Source: G958296245 sp963664035
GTDB taxonomy: Bacteria > Chloroflexota > Dehalococcoidia > Lucifugimonadales > G958296245
Direction: 5' to 3'
Length of the DNA stretch: 64,000 nt
NCBI GenBank assembly: GCA_963664035.2
Contig: OY760867.2
Location: 1,364,001 to 1,428,000, forward strand
Translations under genes and position numbers: made by a program
In this document: positions 15,855 to 24,184 of the stretch, one piece after another
Layout: each line of letters opens with the position of its first letter
Position numbering within the stretch: the stretch's first letter is position 1
The notes under the pieces: model-generated
The model's database searches: none
Seen by the model: the letters and a program-made list of their open reading frames with translations, nothing else
Told to the model about the DNA's origin: nothing

Positions 15855-16214
15855 TGGTGGAGACGGGGGAGGGTCGAACTCCCCGTCCAGAAGAGTCGCA
15901 GTACCAGGACGTCTACAGGCATAGCCGGCGAGAATAGTCTCGCCTCCGGCGGTCCCTACCGGCACGGGACCTCGCCGGGGCCAGCCGATGAGTCTTGAGC
16001 CGCATCCTATCGGCGTCCGAGCGGCAGCACCCCGATTAACGTCGCCCGGTCGGCCCCCTCGGGGAAGGGACCGGCGGACGCTAGCCGGCCGTTCAGGCGG
16101 CTAGAGCCAGCTCTCTGCTAGTGCCGGTTACTTGGTTGCCGCCTGATTATCGAGGTTGGCGGCGCCTCGGCCTGCAATCCGGCTGAAACTCCCCTGTCGA
16201 ACCCACGCGTCCCC
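15855..16214 (-). ncRNA. ssrA: tmRNA (ssrA)
   Basis: A 360-nt transfer-messenger RNA on the minus strand. The 5' end GGGGACG (from 16214) pairs with CGTCTCC just before an encoded ACCA 3' end (15858-15855), seven pairs with one G-U. The T arm GGGGAGTTCGACCCTCCCC and the 5' GTGGGTTCGACAGGGGA are typical. The probable tag frame resumes at GCC 16160 and reads ANLDNQAATK then TAA (16130-16128), followed by the CTAGCAGAGAGCTGGCTCTAG helix. The tag lacks the usual hydrophobic-Ala-Ala end. Tag frame is the least certain part. The 3' end abuts the accessory region on the left. Confidence 0.88.
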
Positions 16215-16253
16215 ACTTCCTCTCAATTCTACCAGAAACGGCCGGGTGCGGCG

Positions 16254-16976
16254 TCAGAAGCCGCCGCCCGCTTTGATCCCTATGCGCAGGCGCTTGTTGA
16301 TCCGCCCCTTGCTCTCGTGCCCCAGCACCCTTATCGCGCCCACCTCGCGCGTGTTTGCGACGTGCGTGCCGCCGTCCGCCTGGATGTCCAGGCCCTCTAT
16401 GTCCACGATCCGCACCTCCGCGATCGACTCCGGCAGCAGGTTGATCTTCGTGCGGATCAGGTCGGGAATCTCGAACGCCTCCCGGCGCGGCAGCGTGCGT
16501 ATGCGCACCGGCCTCGCCGCCTCCACCTCGGCGTTGATGCGCAACTCGACCTCCCTCGCGAAGCTGGCCGACATTCTCTCCAACTCGAAGTCCATGCGCG
16601 CCGAGAGCGGCTTCATGTTCCCGCCCGTGACCTGCGCGCCGTAGTCCTGCCACACCACCCCGCACAGGATGTGCAGCGCCGTGTGCGTGCGCATCAGCTC
16701 GTATCGCCGCTCCCAGTCGATGGCCCCGCGCACCGTCTCGCCCGCGGCGGGCGGCTCGGAGTCGAGCTCGTGCACCAGCTTGCCGCCGGTACGCGACAGC
16801 TTCTTGACCCGCCATTCGCGCTCGCCCAATCTGAGCGTGCCGGTGTCGGGAGGCTGTCCGCCGCCCCCGGGATAGAAGGCCGTCCGGTCGAGAACGACGC
16901 CCCCGCCGGCCTCCTCCAATACCGTCGCCTCGAACTCCTTCAGGTAGGCGTCGTCGTGGCAGAGCAAGATGGTCAT
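16254..16976 (-). CDS. Alanyl-tRNA editing protein AlaX (AlaX-M type)
   Basis: A 240-residue free-standing editing domain homologous to the AlaRS editing and C-terminal regions; it hydrolyses Ser- (or Gly-) tRNA-Ala. Visible are FYPGGGGQPPDTG (residues ~35-47), the zinc motif HTALH near 97 and QADGGTHVANTREVG near 200. In that second motif the metal-binding Cys of AlaRS is replaced by Asp, as is seen in part of this family. The size fits the AlaX-M group with the Gly-rich N-terminal domain. The gene lies just upstream of ssrA on the same strand and downstream of the antiporter-rhodanese gene. Confidence 0.9.
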   Translation of the reverse strand: MTILLCHDDAYLKEFEATVLEEAGGGVVLDRTAFYPGGGGQPPDTGTLRLGEREWRVKKLSRTGGKLVHELDSEPPAAGETVRGAIDWERRYELMRTHTALHILCGVVWQDYGAQVTGGNMKPLSARMDFELERMSASFAREVELRINAEVEAARPVRIRTLPRREAFEIPDLIRTKINLLPESIAEVRIVDIEGLDIQADGGTHVANTREVGAIRVLGHESKGRINKRLRIGIKAGGGF

Positions 16977-17028
16977 GCGAAACTCCTCATGCAGGTCCGG
17001 CCGGGGCGCACTCGGGCACGGCTCGGCG

Positions 17029-18639
17029 CTATGCGACCGCGCGGTATGCGCCTTCCTCCTCCAGCGTCGTGGGCTCGGTGGCGTACATCTTGCGCCAGGT
17101 TTCGAAACCGCCCTTCAGCGCCACCGCGTCGAAGCCATGGTACCGTAGCTGCTGCGCCGCGCGCGCGCTCGTCGCCTCGTTGTAGCAGGTGCAGTAGACG
17201 ACGGCCAGCCGGTGCCTGGGAAGGTCCCGCACCCACTCCGTGAGCTGGTCGGGAAGCACCCGCACGCTCCTCGGTATCTGATGCTCGTCGCCCTCGTAGC
17301 TGGAGCGCGACCGCACGTCCAGCACCAGGGGCGGATTGGGCCCCGATAGCATCTGGTACAGCATCTCCGGGGCGACCATGTTGACGTCCACCTCGTCGTG
17401 GACGAACAGGCCGGCCGCCGTGCTCTCCCGCTCCTCCGCCAGCGTCTCCTTCGAGGCCCTGCGCCCGTACCAGGCGCTGGCGGGCGCCGCCGACGCGCCG
17501 TGGAGCGTGACCGACGCCAGCACCACCACCCCAACGACCCCCAGCAGCATCTCGGCCCCCGGCGCTTCCGCCTGCGCCACCAGCAGCACCAGCAGCAGGG
17601 AGTTCAGGCCCCTGGGCCCGAACCACGCGATGAAGGCGTGCGCCTCCCGGCTCATTCGCGCCCTGGACAGCACCAGTCCCAGGACGCCGGGCCGGATGGC
17701 CAGTATCACCAGCGCCGACATCAGCAGCGCCCGCGCCAACGGGACCGTGTCCCATATGCCGGACAACAGGGCGCCGAACATCACGAACGCCGCCATCATC
17801 GCCATCTCGGACGTGACCTCGCCGTACTCCATGAAGTAGTCGCACAGCTTCTGGTTGAAGACCACGACCGAAACGCCGGCGGCGAAGGCGCTCAGGAAGC
17901 CATCGCCCCCCGCGGCGGTGGCAGCCGTGTACGAGGCCAGCACCAGCCCCACTACGTAGAGCGCCTGGTACTCCCGGCGAATGCTTGCCATCCGGTCGAC
18001 ATGCCTCATCAGCCAGGCCCCCGCCCCGCCAATCGCCAGGCCGAGCAGCGGGCCCACCAGCAGCAGCCGCGCCAGGAACTCCGCCCACCCGGCGGCCGAG
18101 TGTACGCCGCCCACCGCGACCGCGATCAGGATGAGCACCACGGGCAGCACGACGATGTCGTTCATGCCGGCCTCGATCCTCAGTATCTGCCGCACCGAGC
18201 GCGGTATCCGCTCGTCCCTGACGATCTCGCGAAGCACCACCGGGTCCGTGGAGGCCAGCACCGCGCCGCCGATCAGCGCCAACACCCAGCCGAATCCGAA
18301 TAGCAGTGCCAGCGGCGCCGCGCTCAGCGCGATGATCAGCCCCGTGCCGGGCACGAGCACCAGGAAGGGCACCAGCCACCGCCGCCCCAGCTCGCTGAGC
18401 TGCAGCTTGGTGGCGTCGAGGAAAAGGACGAGCGACAGCGTGAGGGTCGCCACTACCTCCAGCGCCCTGTCCTGCGTGGTTATCTCGACCAGCCCAATGC
18501 CGCTCCTGCCCAGGACGAACCCGATGGCCAGGAACATGAGCGGGAACGACAACGGCGAGCGCTCCACCAGTCCCGCCGCAAGGGCGGCAACCGCCAGTAT
18601 GAGGGCCACCAGCGCAAATACCTGTACGAAGTCGTCCAC
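17029..18639 (-). CDS. CPA1-type Na+/H+ antiporter fused to a rhodanese domain
   Basis: A 536-residue fusion. Residues 1-~400 form 12-13 hydrophobic segments of a NhaP-like monovalent cation/proton antiporter; ASTDPVVLREIV (near 135) and RIEAGMNDIVVL (near 157) are conserved ion-site helices of CPA1 carriers. A soluble C-terminal rhodanese domain starts near 430 with PPLVLDVRSRSSYEGDEHQIPRS and contains VVYCTCYNEATSA, whose first Cys (about 481) is in the persulfide site. The carrier expels Na+ (or K+) in exchange for protons; the rhodanese could sense or relay sulfane sulfur, which is inference. It is followed by alaX and preceded by a methyltransferase 13 bp upstream. Confidence 0.9.
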   Translation of the reverse strand: MDDFVQVFALVALILAVAALAAGLVERSPLSFPLMFLAIGFVLGRSGIGLVEITTQDRALEVVATLTLSLVLFLDATKLQLSELGRRWLVPFLVLVPGTGLIIALSAAPLALLFGFGWVLALIGGAVLASTDPVVLREIVRDERIPRSVRQILRIEAGMNDIVVLPVVLILIAVAVGGVHSAAGWAEFLARLLLVGPLLGLAIGGAGAWLMRHVDRMASIRREYQALYVVGLVLASYTAATAAGGDGFLSAFAAGVSVVVFNQKLCDYFMEYGEVTSEMAMMAAFVMFGALLSGIWDTVPLARALLMSALVILAIRPGVLGLVLSRARMSREAHAFIAWFGPRGLNSLLLVLLVAQAEAPGAEMLLGVVGVVVLASVTLHGASAAPASAWYGRRASKETLAEERESTAAGLFVHDEVDVNMVAPEMLYQMLSGPNPPLVLDVRSRSSYEGDEHQIPRSVRVLPDQLTEWVRDLPRHRLAVVYCTCYNEATSARAAQQLRYHGFDAVALKGGFETWRKMYATEPTTLEEEGAYRAVA

Positions 18640-18652
18640 GACAGCTCCCCGG

Positions 18653-19456
18653 TCAGGCCCGCTCGAGCACGATCTGCCTCATGCCCCACTCGATGCCGGA
18701 CTCGCCGCCGGGCCGCTTCGCCTCGGCCTCCAGCTCGTCCGCGAGCAGGTCGAGCGCGTCGGCGCCGTACGTCCCGGCCGCGTACGGATGGTTCCGCCAA
18801 GTCTCCAGGTTTAGCCGGAACATCGCCGCGGCCACTCGGTCCTGCACCCGCAGCCTCCGCACCTCGTCCGCCCTGGCCTTCAGCCCGGTCACCCGCATCC
18901 CGCTCAGAGCGGGGCCGACGCACAGGGTCTTGCCGTCGTGGGCGAGCACCGAGCTCACCATCTCCAGGTAGCGCGACAGCACGCCGTTGGACGTGGCGAT
19001 CGAGTCCACTTCGTCCAGCAGCAGTAGCCCGCCCCGCGACAACTGCGATGCCCAAAGGCCGACCGCGGCCTCTGGATCGGCCAGGTGGGTCGCCACGAAA
19101 CGCGCGTACATCAGGTCCGCCGGCCCCACCGGGAAGGGAACGATGGTAGCGTCATGCTCAACGTACGACACGCGCCAGCCGCCGGACCGCTTCGCCTCCT
19201 CTATGAACGCCTCGGAGCTGTCGATGCCCACGGTGCGCAGCGGCCTCAGCACCTCGGCGGCGAGGCGGGTCGTGTGTCCAGGCCCGCAGCCGACGTCCAC
19301 GACGAGATTGGGCCTGACCCGCGCAGCCTCGTCCAGAAAGGGCCGCGACGACTCGGCGAATACGCCGGCCAGCACCCTCAGCCGGTGGGACGCGGCGCCG
19401 CCGTCGCCGAACAGGTACGCGGGCGGCCGTGAGCCGTCTCCTCTTCTTGCAGCCAC
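18653..19456 (-). CDS. Class I SAM-dependent methyltransferase
   Basis: A 267-residue methyltransferase. Motif I is VVDVGCGPGHTT (residues ~51-62), the acidic end of strand 2 is VGIDSSEAFIEEA, and the post-motif region is YVEHDATIVPFPVGPADLMYARFVATHLADP. The substrate cannot be read from the sequence; the fold resembles small-molecule methyltransferases of the Methyltransf_11/25 type. It lies between the sialidase-like gene (12 bp upstream) and the antiporter (13 bp downstream) on the same strand, so the three are probably cotranscribed. Confidence 0.85.
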   Translation of the reverse strand: MAARRGDGSRPPAYLFGDGGAASHRLRVLAGVFAESSRPFLDEAARVRPNLVVDVGCGPGHTTRLAAEVLRPLRTVGIDSSEAFIEEAKRSGGWRVSYVEHDATIVPFPVGPADLMYARFVATHLADPEAAVGLWASQLSRGGLLLLDEVDSIATSNGVLSRYLEMVSSVLAHDGKTLCVGPALSGMRVTGLKARADEVRRLRVQDRVAAAMFRLNLETWRNHPYAAGTYGADALDLLADELEAEAKRPGGESGIEWGMRQIVLERA

Positions 19457-19468
19457 GCCCCGCTTCCT

Positions 19469-20587
19469 TTATGGCAGGACCTCATCTTCGGAGTAGATGC
19501 TCCCGCCGATGTAGCGCATGCCCTCTTCGTCGTGGAAGTAGTAGACCGTCAGCACGCGCCCGTCCTCTAGCAGCACGGACGCCGGATACCCCAGGTCGCG
19601 GTGGAGGCCGTCGCCGCGGACGACGAACTCGTTGCGCACGTCCCAGGTCTCCCCCTCGTCGTCGCTGAGGCACGCCCGGACCCCGTATGGCTCCCGTCGG
19701 TACCCGTAGGCGCACAGCACACGCCCGCTCCGAAGCTGAATGCAGTGGGCCGGGTGCCCCCATATCGGGGACCGCTTGACCCCCTGCCACGTCCAGCCGT
19801 CGTCGTCCGAGTACGCCTGGTACAGGTACTCTCCGGTGCGCATCATCGTGAGCAGCCTGCCGCTCGCCAACCGCAGCAGGGGCGGCTCGCCGAATCCGAC
19901 CTTCCCCTCCGGGTCGAGCGCCACCAGCGACGGCTGCGCCCACGTGCGCCCCCCGTCCCCCGACCGTACGACGTATACCCCGCTCGTCGAGTCCGCCGAG
20001 GAGGTCGAGTTGAATACCAGCATGTGCTGACCGTCGGGCATCTCCAGCACGCCGTCCTTGCCGGTGTGCGCCTGGTAGGTCAGGCCGCCGATCCCGAACG
20101 GCTCCGGGGCGCTCCAGGTACGCCCGCCGTCCGCCGAGCGGTACACGTACAGGCTGTCGGAGACCATCCCGCCGAACATCGCGTCGTAACGGTCGACGAC
20201 CAGCACCTTCCGCTCTGGGCTCATCGCCTCGGCCCGCTCCTTGCTCACGTGCAGGAACCAGCGGTGGTTGTTCAGTACCAACTCCCCTGACGAAAGCTGC
20301 GCGACCATCGCCATGTTGAGGTCACGCGAGCCGTCGGACTCGTCGACGACCACGTGGGTCTCCGGGTTCCAGGTCCGCCCGTCGTCGCTAGAGCGCACCA
20401 GCGCGATGCGCGAGCCGTCGTCCAGGTGGTAGTGGGATATCTTGTCGTTGCCCGACCACATGGCCGCGGCGGCCGGGCGCGTCGGGGCCTCTCGGAAGAC
20501 GCACAGCAGGTCCCCGTCCCGCAGCCGGATGACGTGCGGGAACGCCGCGTGGTAGTCGGTGGCTTTGTATATCGTGACGTGTTCCAT
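19469..20587 (-). CDS. BNR-repeat sialidase-like protein
   Basis: A 372-residue predicted six-bladed propeller without a signal peptide. Five Asp-box motifs are visible: SSDDGRTW, SADGGRTW, SGDGGRTW, SDDDGWTW and SDDEGETW. FREAP near residue 32 resembles the FRIP/FRxP arginine site of sialidases. Catalytic Glu/Tyr positions cannot be assigned safely, so the substrate may not be sialic acid. ATG 20587 is preferred over an in-frame TTG at 20596. It is one of four such proteins in the window but diverged from the other three. Confidence 0.83.
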   Translation of the reverse strand: MEHVTIYKATDYHAAFPHVIRLRDGDLLCVFREAPTRPAAAAMWSGNDKISHYHLDDGSRIALVRSSDDGRTWNPETHVVVDESDGSRDLNMAMVAQLSSGELVLNNHRWFLHVSKERAEAMSPERKVLVVDRYDAMFGGMVSDSLYVYRSADGGRTWSAPEPFGIGGLTYQAHTGKDGVLEMPDGQHMLVFNSTSSADSTSGVYVVRSGDGGRTWAQPSLVALDPEGKVGFGEPPLLRLASGRLLTMMRTGEYLYQAYSDDDGWTWQGVKRSPIWGHPAHCIQLRSGRVLCAYGYRREPYGVRACLSDDEGETWDVRNEFVVRGDGLHRDLGYPASVLLEDGRVLTVYYFHDEEGMRYIGGSIYSEDEVLP

Positions 20588-20639
20588 GGTAGGCAAAGTC
20601 TAAGCAGGGTCCAAGCCTCTTGTAAACCGAAGGCTAGGT

Positions 20640-20660
20640 CACAAATCCCCCATCTCAACG
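20640..20660 (+). repeat. Solo end resembling the serpin MITE terminus
   Basis: CACAAATCCCCCATCTCAACG matches 18 of 21 positions of the right end of the 11298-11419 element read inward (11419-11399). No second terminus or duplication is recognisable nearby, so it looks like a decayed remnant between the sialidase-like gene and the AbrB/PIN pair. Confidence 0.4.
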
Positions 20661-20746
20661 CCGCCGCGCCGACCTCCGCCCGCACCCGCCAGACCTCTGA
20701 TGCGCTTCCTACGATTGTGCGGTATGCTAACCCCGAGGAGTATCAA

Positions 20747-20968
20747 GTGCTTGCTAAGTTGACCTCCAAGAACGAGTTGACCCTCCCAGAAGACGTGGCT
20801 TCTGCGTTTGAGGGTGTCGAGTACTTCGATGTTGCCGAGGATGGCGGCCGAATCGTGCTCACGCCCGTGCGGCCTAACCGGGTCGATGCCGTTCGGGACA
20901 AGCTGGTCGACCTGGGCCTGACCGAGGCCGATGTGGCGGAAGCCGTGGCTTGGGCCCGCCAAAGCTAG
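20747..20968 (+). CDS. AbrB/MazE-like antitoxin of a PIN toxin pair
   Basis: A 73-residue protein read from GTG 20747 behind GAGGAG (20735-20740). The start LAKLTSKNELTLPEDVASAF is the swapped-hairpin AbrB signature common in VapB antitoxins; the C-terminal helix VRDKLVDLGLTEADVAEAVAWARQS would bind the toxin. The stop overlaps the PIN gene's start by one base. The frame is open further upstream without a plausible start. It should bind its own promoter; a TATGCT box lies near 20723 but no clear -35 was found. Confidence 0.77.
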   Translation: MLAKLTSKNELTLPEDVASAFEGVEYFDVAEDGGRIVLTPVRPNRVDAVRDKLVDLGLTEADVAEAVAWARQS

Positions 20969-21399
20969 TGGCCCCGCCACGATTGGTGCTGGACACCAAC
21001 GTGCTGCTGTCGGCCATGCTGTTCCCTGATGGCTCGCTATCCTGGATGCGTGAGTTGTGGCTGTCGAAGGCCATAGTGCCTCTCGCAAGCCGCGATACGA
21101 CAATGGAGTTGATGCGGACTCTTTCCTATCCGAAGTTCGGACTTACTAGGGACGAACTAGAGGACTTACTGGCTGAGTATCTGCCTTGGTGCGAGGCCAT
21201 AACTGTGTCGCCACCACCCACAGTACCGGATTGCCGCGATCCCTTCGATCGTCCCTTCCTCGAGTTGGCGCTGGCCGGCAGTGCCGATGCCTTAGTCACT
21301 GGGGATGCTGACCTGCTCGCATTGGCGCCTGCGTTCACAATCCCAATCCTAACACCGCGCGAGATGAGGGAGCGCTTGGGCCATCTGTCTACTGGTTGA
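20968..21399 (+). CDS. PIN-domain toxin (VapC-like ribonuclease)
   Basis: A 143-residue PIN protein of the putative-toxin COG1569 type. Acidic metal ligands are in place: LDTNVLLSAM (Asp near residue 8), TTMELMR (Glu), DCRDPFDRPFLELAL (Asp) and TGDADLL (Asp). It should cleave RNA when freed from its AbrB-like partner. GTG 20968 overlaps the antitoxin stop (TAGTG); an alternative TTG at 20950 lies deeper in the antitoxin gene. Unlike the two vapC fragments elsewhere in this window, this toxin is intact. Confidence 0.86.
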   Translation: MAPPRLVLDTNVLLSAMLFPDGSLSWMRELWLSKAIVPLASRDTTMELMRTLSYPKFGLTRDELEDLLAEYLPWCEAITVSPPPTVPDCRDPFDRPFLELALAGSADALVTGDADLLALAPAFTIPILTPREMRERLGHLSTG

Positions 21400-21458
21400 C
21401 ACCCTCGGTAGGCGTCCATATCATCGTTGCTGGTAAAAACCCCCTGGTGGTGCGCTGA

Positions 21459-22430
21459 ATGGATTTCACTAAGCTCGAAGTGCCGTTGACCGAGGACCTC
21501 GCCAGGGAGCTCTACGCCTTCTGGGAGCGCATCTTCGGGCCGGGCGACATGCCATTCGAGTTCTTCCTCGGCAGCGAGCGGCGGTACAACGAGAGCACCG
21601 TCTACTTGGTGCGCCAGGGAGAGCGGCTGGCCGGCACCTGCATGCTGACCGTCTCGCGGGGCGCCCCCGCGTTGGGCGGATTCGGCGAGGTGGCCACCGA
21701 GCCCGACCTACGGCGCGGCGGGGTCGCCACCCGGGTCTGCGCCGCCGCCGTAGAGGACTTCCGCGGACGGGGCGGCGAGGCCCTCTTCCTGGGCACCGGC
21801 AACCCGGAGGCCGCACGCATCTACTACCGCCTGGGCTGGCGCAGGCTGGCCGGATCCAACGTATGGGCCAACGTCACCTCCGACCGCTCGCCGGAGGAGT
21901 TCCTGGTAGACCACTTCCGCTCCGTGAAGCCGCCCATAACCGTCGCCCCCGCCACGCCGCACGTCCGCGTCCCCATGATCCCGCTGATCGCCGCGCCCCA
22001 CGACTGGCAGGTACTGGACGCCAACCCGGACGGCATGTTCTCCACGCGCTACCGTCTCCAGCCCTCCACCATGGGCCAGTACCCCAAGTACCAGGCGGTG
22101 GCGAACGACGGGCGCGGCGCCTGGTTCGCCGCCAGCGCGCGGGACCGGAGCGTCGTCGGCCTCTCGTCGGCCCGCCTCGACGACGACGGCCGCTGCCAGG
22201 TGGACGCCTTCACCCACCGCAGCTTCGGCGACCACTGGGAGACGCTCGCCAGGGCGGCCATCCGGTGGGGCGAGTCGCGCGGGTCGTCCGCCTTGCGCGC
22301 CCGCGTCTCCGTGGAGGACGAGGAGAAGAGGGGACTGTTCGAGACCCTGGGCTTCCGCGAGGCGGGCCCCGGCGAGGACTTCGAGCTCGATACATGGACT
22401 GTGCCATCGATATGGCTGGAGGCATCATGA
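21459..22430 (+). CDS. GNAT family N-acetyltransferase
   Basis: A 323-residue protein. The N-terminal GNAT domain has the acetyl-CoA loop EVATEPDLRRGGVATRVCAA (residues ~76-95; the RRGGVA is the Q/RxxGxG/A motif) and IYYRLGWRRL near 125. The C-terminal half contains a second, degenerate GNAT-like half ending in LRARVSVEDEEKRGLFETLGF. The substrate is unknown. Its stop overlaps the start of the following hydrolase-like gene (ATGA), so the two are translationally coupled. Confidence 0.85.
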   Translation: MDFTKLEVPLTEDLARELYAFWERIFGPGDMPFEFFLGSERRYNESTVYLVRQGERLAGTCMLTVSRGAPALGGFGEVATEPDLRRGGVATRVCAAAVEDFRGRGGEALFLGTGNPEAARIYYRLGWRRLAGSNVWANVTSDRSPEEFLVDHFRSVKPPITVAPATPHVRVPMIPLIAAPHDWQVLDANPDGMFSTRYRLQPSTMGQYPKYQAVANDGRGAWFAASARDRSVVGLSSARLDDDGRCQVDAFTHRSFGDHWETLARAAIRWGESRGSSALRARVSVEDEEKRGLFETLGFREAGPGEDFELDTWTVPSIWLEAS

Positions 22431-23896
22431 GAAGACAACGTACCATCTACTTCGACGACGCGCGCCACTACTACCTGTTCGTGTTCGAGCCGCCCATGGC
22501 GATGGAGGACGCGTGGTCGCCGATCGACCAGGTCGTCGGCACCGCCGTGGACACCTTCGCCTACGGCGTCGCCCGGGGCGACGGCGTCTTCTATCCCTCG
22601 CGCGTGGCGACCCGCTTCGGCGCCGACGTGCAGCCCTTCGAGCAGGCCGCCTACTGGCGCGTCTGGCATAACATGCAGAGCCTCATGGACCGCGGCCTCG
22701 ATCCCCTCCGGGTGCTCGTCGACCGGGCGCACGACAAGGGCATGGACTTCATCGCCAGCCTGCGCATCGGCAACTATACCCACAAGTACCCGGAGCACAG
22801 CGTCATGACCGGGGGGCGCGGCTTCGTCAACGAGGAGGTGCGCGCCCACCAGCTAGACGTGCTGCGCGAGCTTGCGGCCGACTACCCCGTCGACGGCATC
22901 GAGCTCGACATCGCCTCCGCTCCCGGCGGCGGCGCCTTCCTGGTCAGCGAGGAGGACGCCCCCGAGCACACCGCCACCATCACGGCCTGGGTGCGCGACG
23001 TAGCCGCCATGGCCAGGAGCCGCGAGGGCGCACCCGCGGTTGTCGGTGCCCGCGTCTACCCCACCGAGGAGATGTGCCTGCGGCGCGGCCTCGACGTGCG
23101 CGCCTGGCTGAAGGAGGGTCTCGTCGACTACCTCGTCCCGCTGGTCTACGCCGACTTCACCCTGGACCCCGACATGCCCATCGACTGGCTCGTCGAGGCC
23201 GCCCACGAGGCGGATGTGTCCGTCTACGCCATGCTCCAACCCTACGTGGCGGAGGAGAAGAGCGGCGCGCCCGAGCGCGTCTACGCCTCACCGGACAACA
23301 TGCACGCCGCCGCCGCCAACTTCTGGGACCGAGGCGTCGACGGCATGTACACCTGGTTCATGCGCTGGCCCCTCGGCGACGCCCAGCGCAGGACGCTCTC
23401 CGAGCTGGGCGACCCGGAGACCCTCAGGGAGGCCCGCAAGCACTACGTCCTGCGCCGGAGGTCGGACCAGGCCGTCGAACTCGGTTACGATGCCGCCCTG
23501 CCCGTGTCCATTGCCCCTGGGGACGCCGGCCGGAGCCACCCAGTGCGCTTCTACGTCAGCGACGACTTCGACGGCGCGAATGACCGCATCGTGTCGGCCC
23601 GGCTCGGGATGCGCATACGCGACCTAGTGTCGGCGGACGAGCTGAGGATCGAGCTGAACGGCCGCTCGCTCGAAGGCGAGCGCTGGCGCCGCGGCTACGG
23701 CGACGTGATCGCCGCCTTCAGCTCGCAGTGGCTGGAGATCGACCTGCACACCGTCCGGCCCAGGAAGGGCTGGAACACCCTCGACTTCGTGCTCGTAAGC
23801 CGCCCGGCGGACCTGGCCGGCACGCTCGTGGTCGAGGACGTGGAGCTTACGGTCGAATACGGCCCCTACCCGTCCAGACCCACCAGCCAGCCGTAA
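22427..23896 (+). CDS. TIM-barrel glycoside-hydrolase-like protein (GHL10 type)
   Basis: A 489-residue cytoplasmic protein without a signal peptide, starting at ATG 22427 behind CTGGAGG. Features of an (alpha/beta)8 hydrolase are a DKGMDFIASLRIG strand, YPVDGIELDIA (Glu/Asp acid pair near residue 165), GLVDYLVPLVYADF and GVDGMYTWFMRWP. A C-terminal beta-rich domain (from ~360) contains LRIELNGRSL and a final immunoglobulin-like segment. I assign it to the GHL10-like putative hydrolases by overall pattern; catalytic residues and substrate are not established. Confidence 0.65.
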   Translation: MRRQRTIYFDDARHYYLFVFEPPMAMEDAWSPIDQVVGTAVDTFAYGVARGDGVFYPSRVATRFGADVQPFEQAAYWRVWHNMQSLMDRGLDPLRVLVDRAHDKGMDFIASLRIGNYTHKYPEHSVMTGGRGFVNEEVRAHQLDVLRELAADYPVDGIELDIASAPGGGAFLVSEEDAPEHTATITAWVRDVAAMARSREGAPAVVGARVYPTEEMCLRRGLDVRAWLKEGLVDYLVPLVYADFTLDPDMPIDWLVEAAHEADVSVYAMLQPYVAEEKSGAPERVYASPDNMHAAAANFWDRGVDGMYTWFMRWPLGDAQRRTLSELGDPETLREARKHYVLRRRSDQAVELGYDAALPVSIAPGDAGRSHPVRFYVSDDFDGANDRIVSARLGMRIRDLVSADELRIELNGRSLEGERWRRGYGDVIAAFSSQWLEIDLHTVRPRKGWNTLDFVLVSRPADLAGTLVVEDVELTVEYGPYPSRPTSQP

Positions 23897-23969
23897 CCCT
23901 CCCTTGGCAAATAACCTCGGTCCCAAGCGGCCCGAAAGGACGCAACGCTACGGGATTTGCTGAACGAGT

Positions 23970-24092
23970 GTAACTGTTCAGAGTACAGGAGGGCAGCCAC
24001 AAGGGCTGCACCCTACGAGATGGAAGCCGTAGTCGTAGGGGCGTCCCTTGTGGGCGCCCTGGACGAGGAACGCACCAACTCTGAACAGTTGC
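23970..24092. mobile_element. 123-bp foldback MITE with 8-bp target duplication
   Basis: Ends GTAACTGTTCAGAGT (23970-23984) and ACTCTGAACAGTTGC (24078-24092) are inverted repeats with one mismatch. GAACGAGT flanks both sides (23962-23969 and 24093-24100), a perfect 8-bp duplication. The interior is also palindromic: AGGGCAGCCACAAGGG (23989-24004) mirrors the CCCTTGTGGGCGCCCT stretch at 24043-24058. No ORF. It lies between the hydrolase-like gene and DUF5679. The rest of 23897-24184 shows no gene. Confidence 0.83.
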
Positions 24093-24184
24093 GAACGAGT
24101 AGACGAGGTTGCGGAGCGGTCATTGCGGGCATATAATGGCGGCGCCAGCGACCCGAAATACCCGCTGGCCCCCGGAGGTTTACG

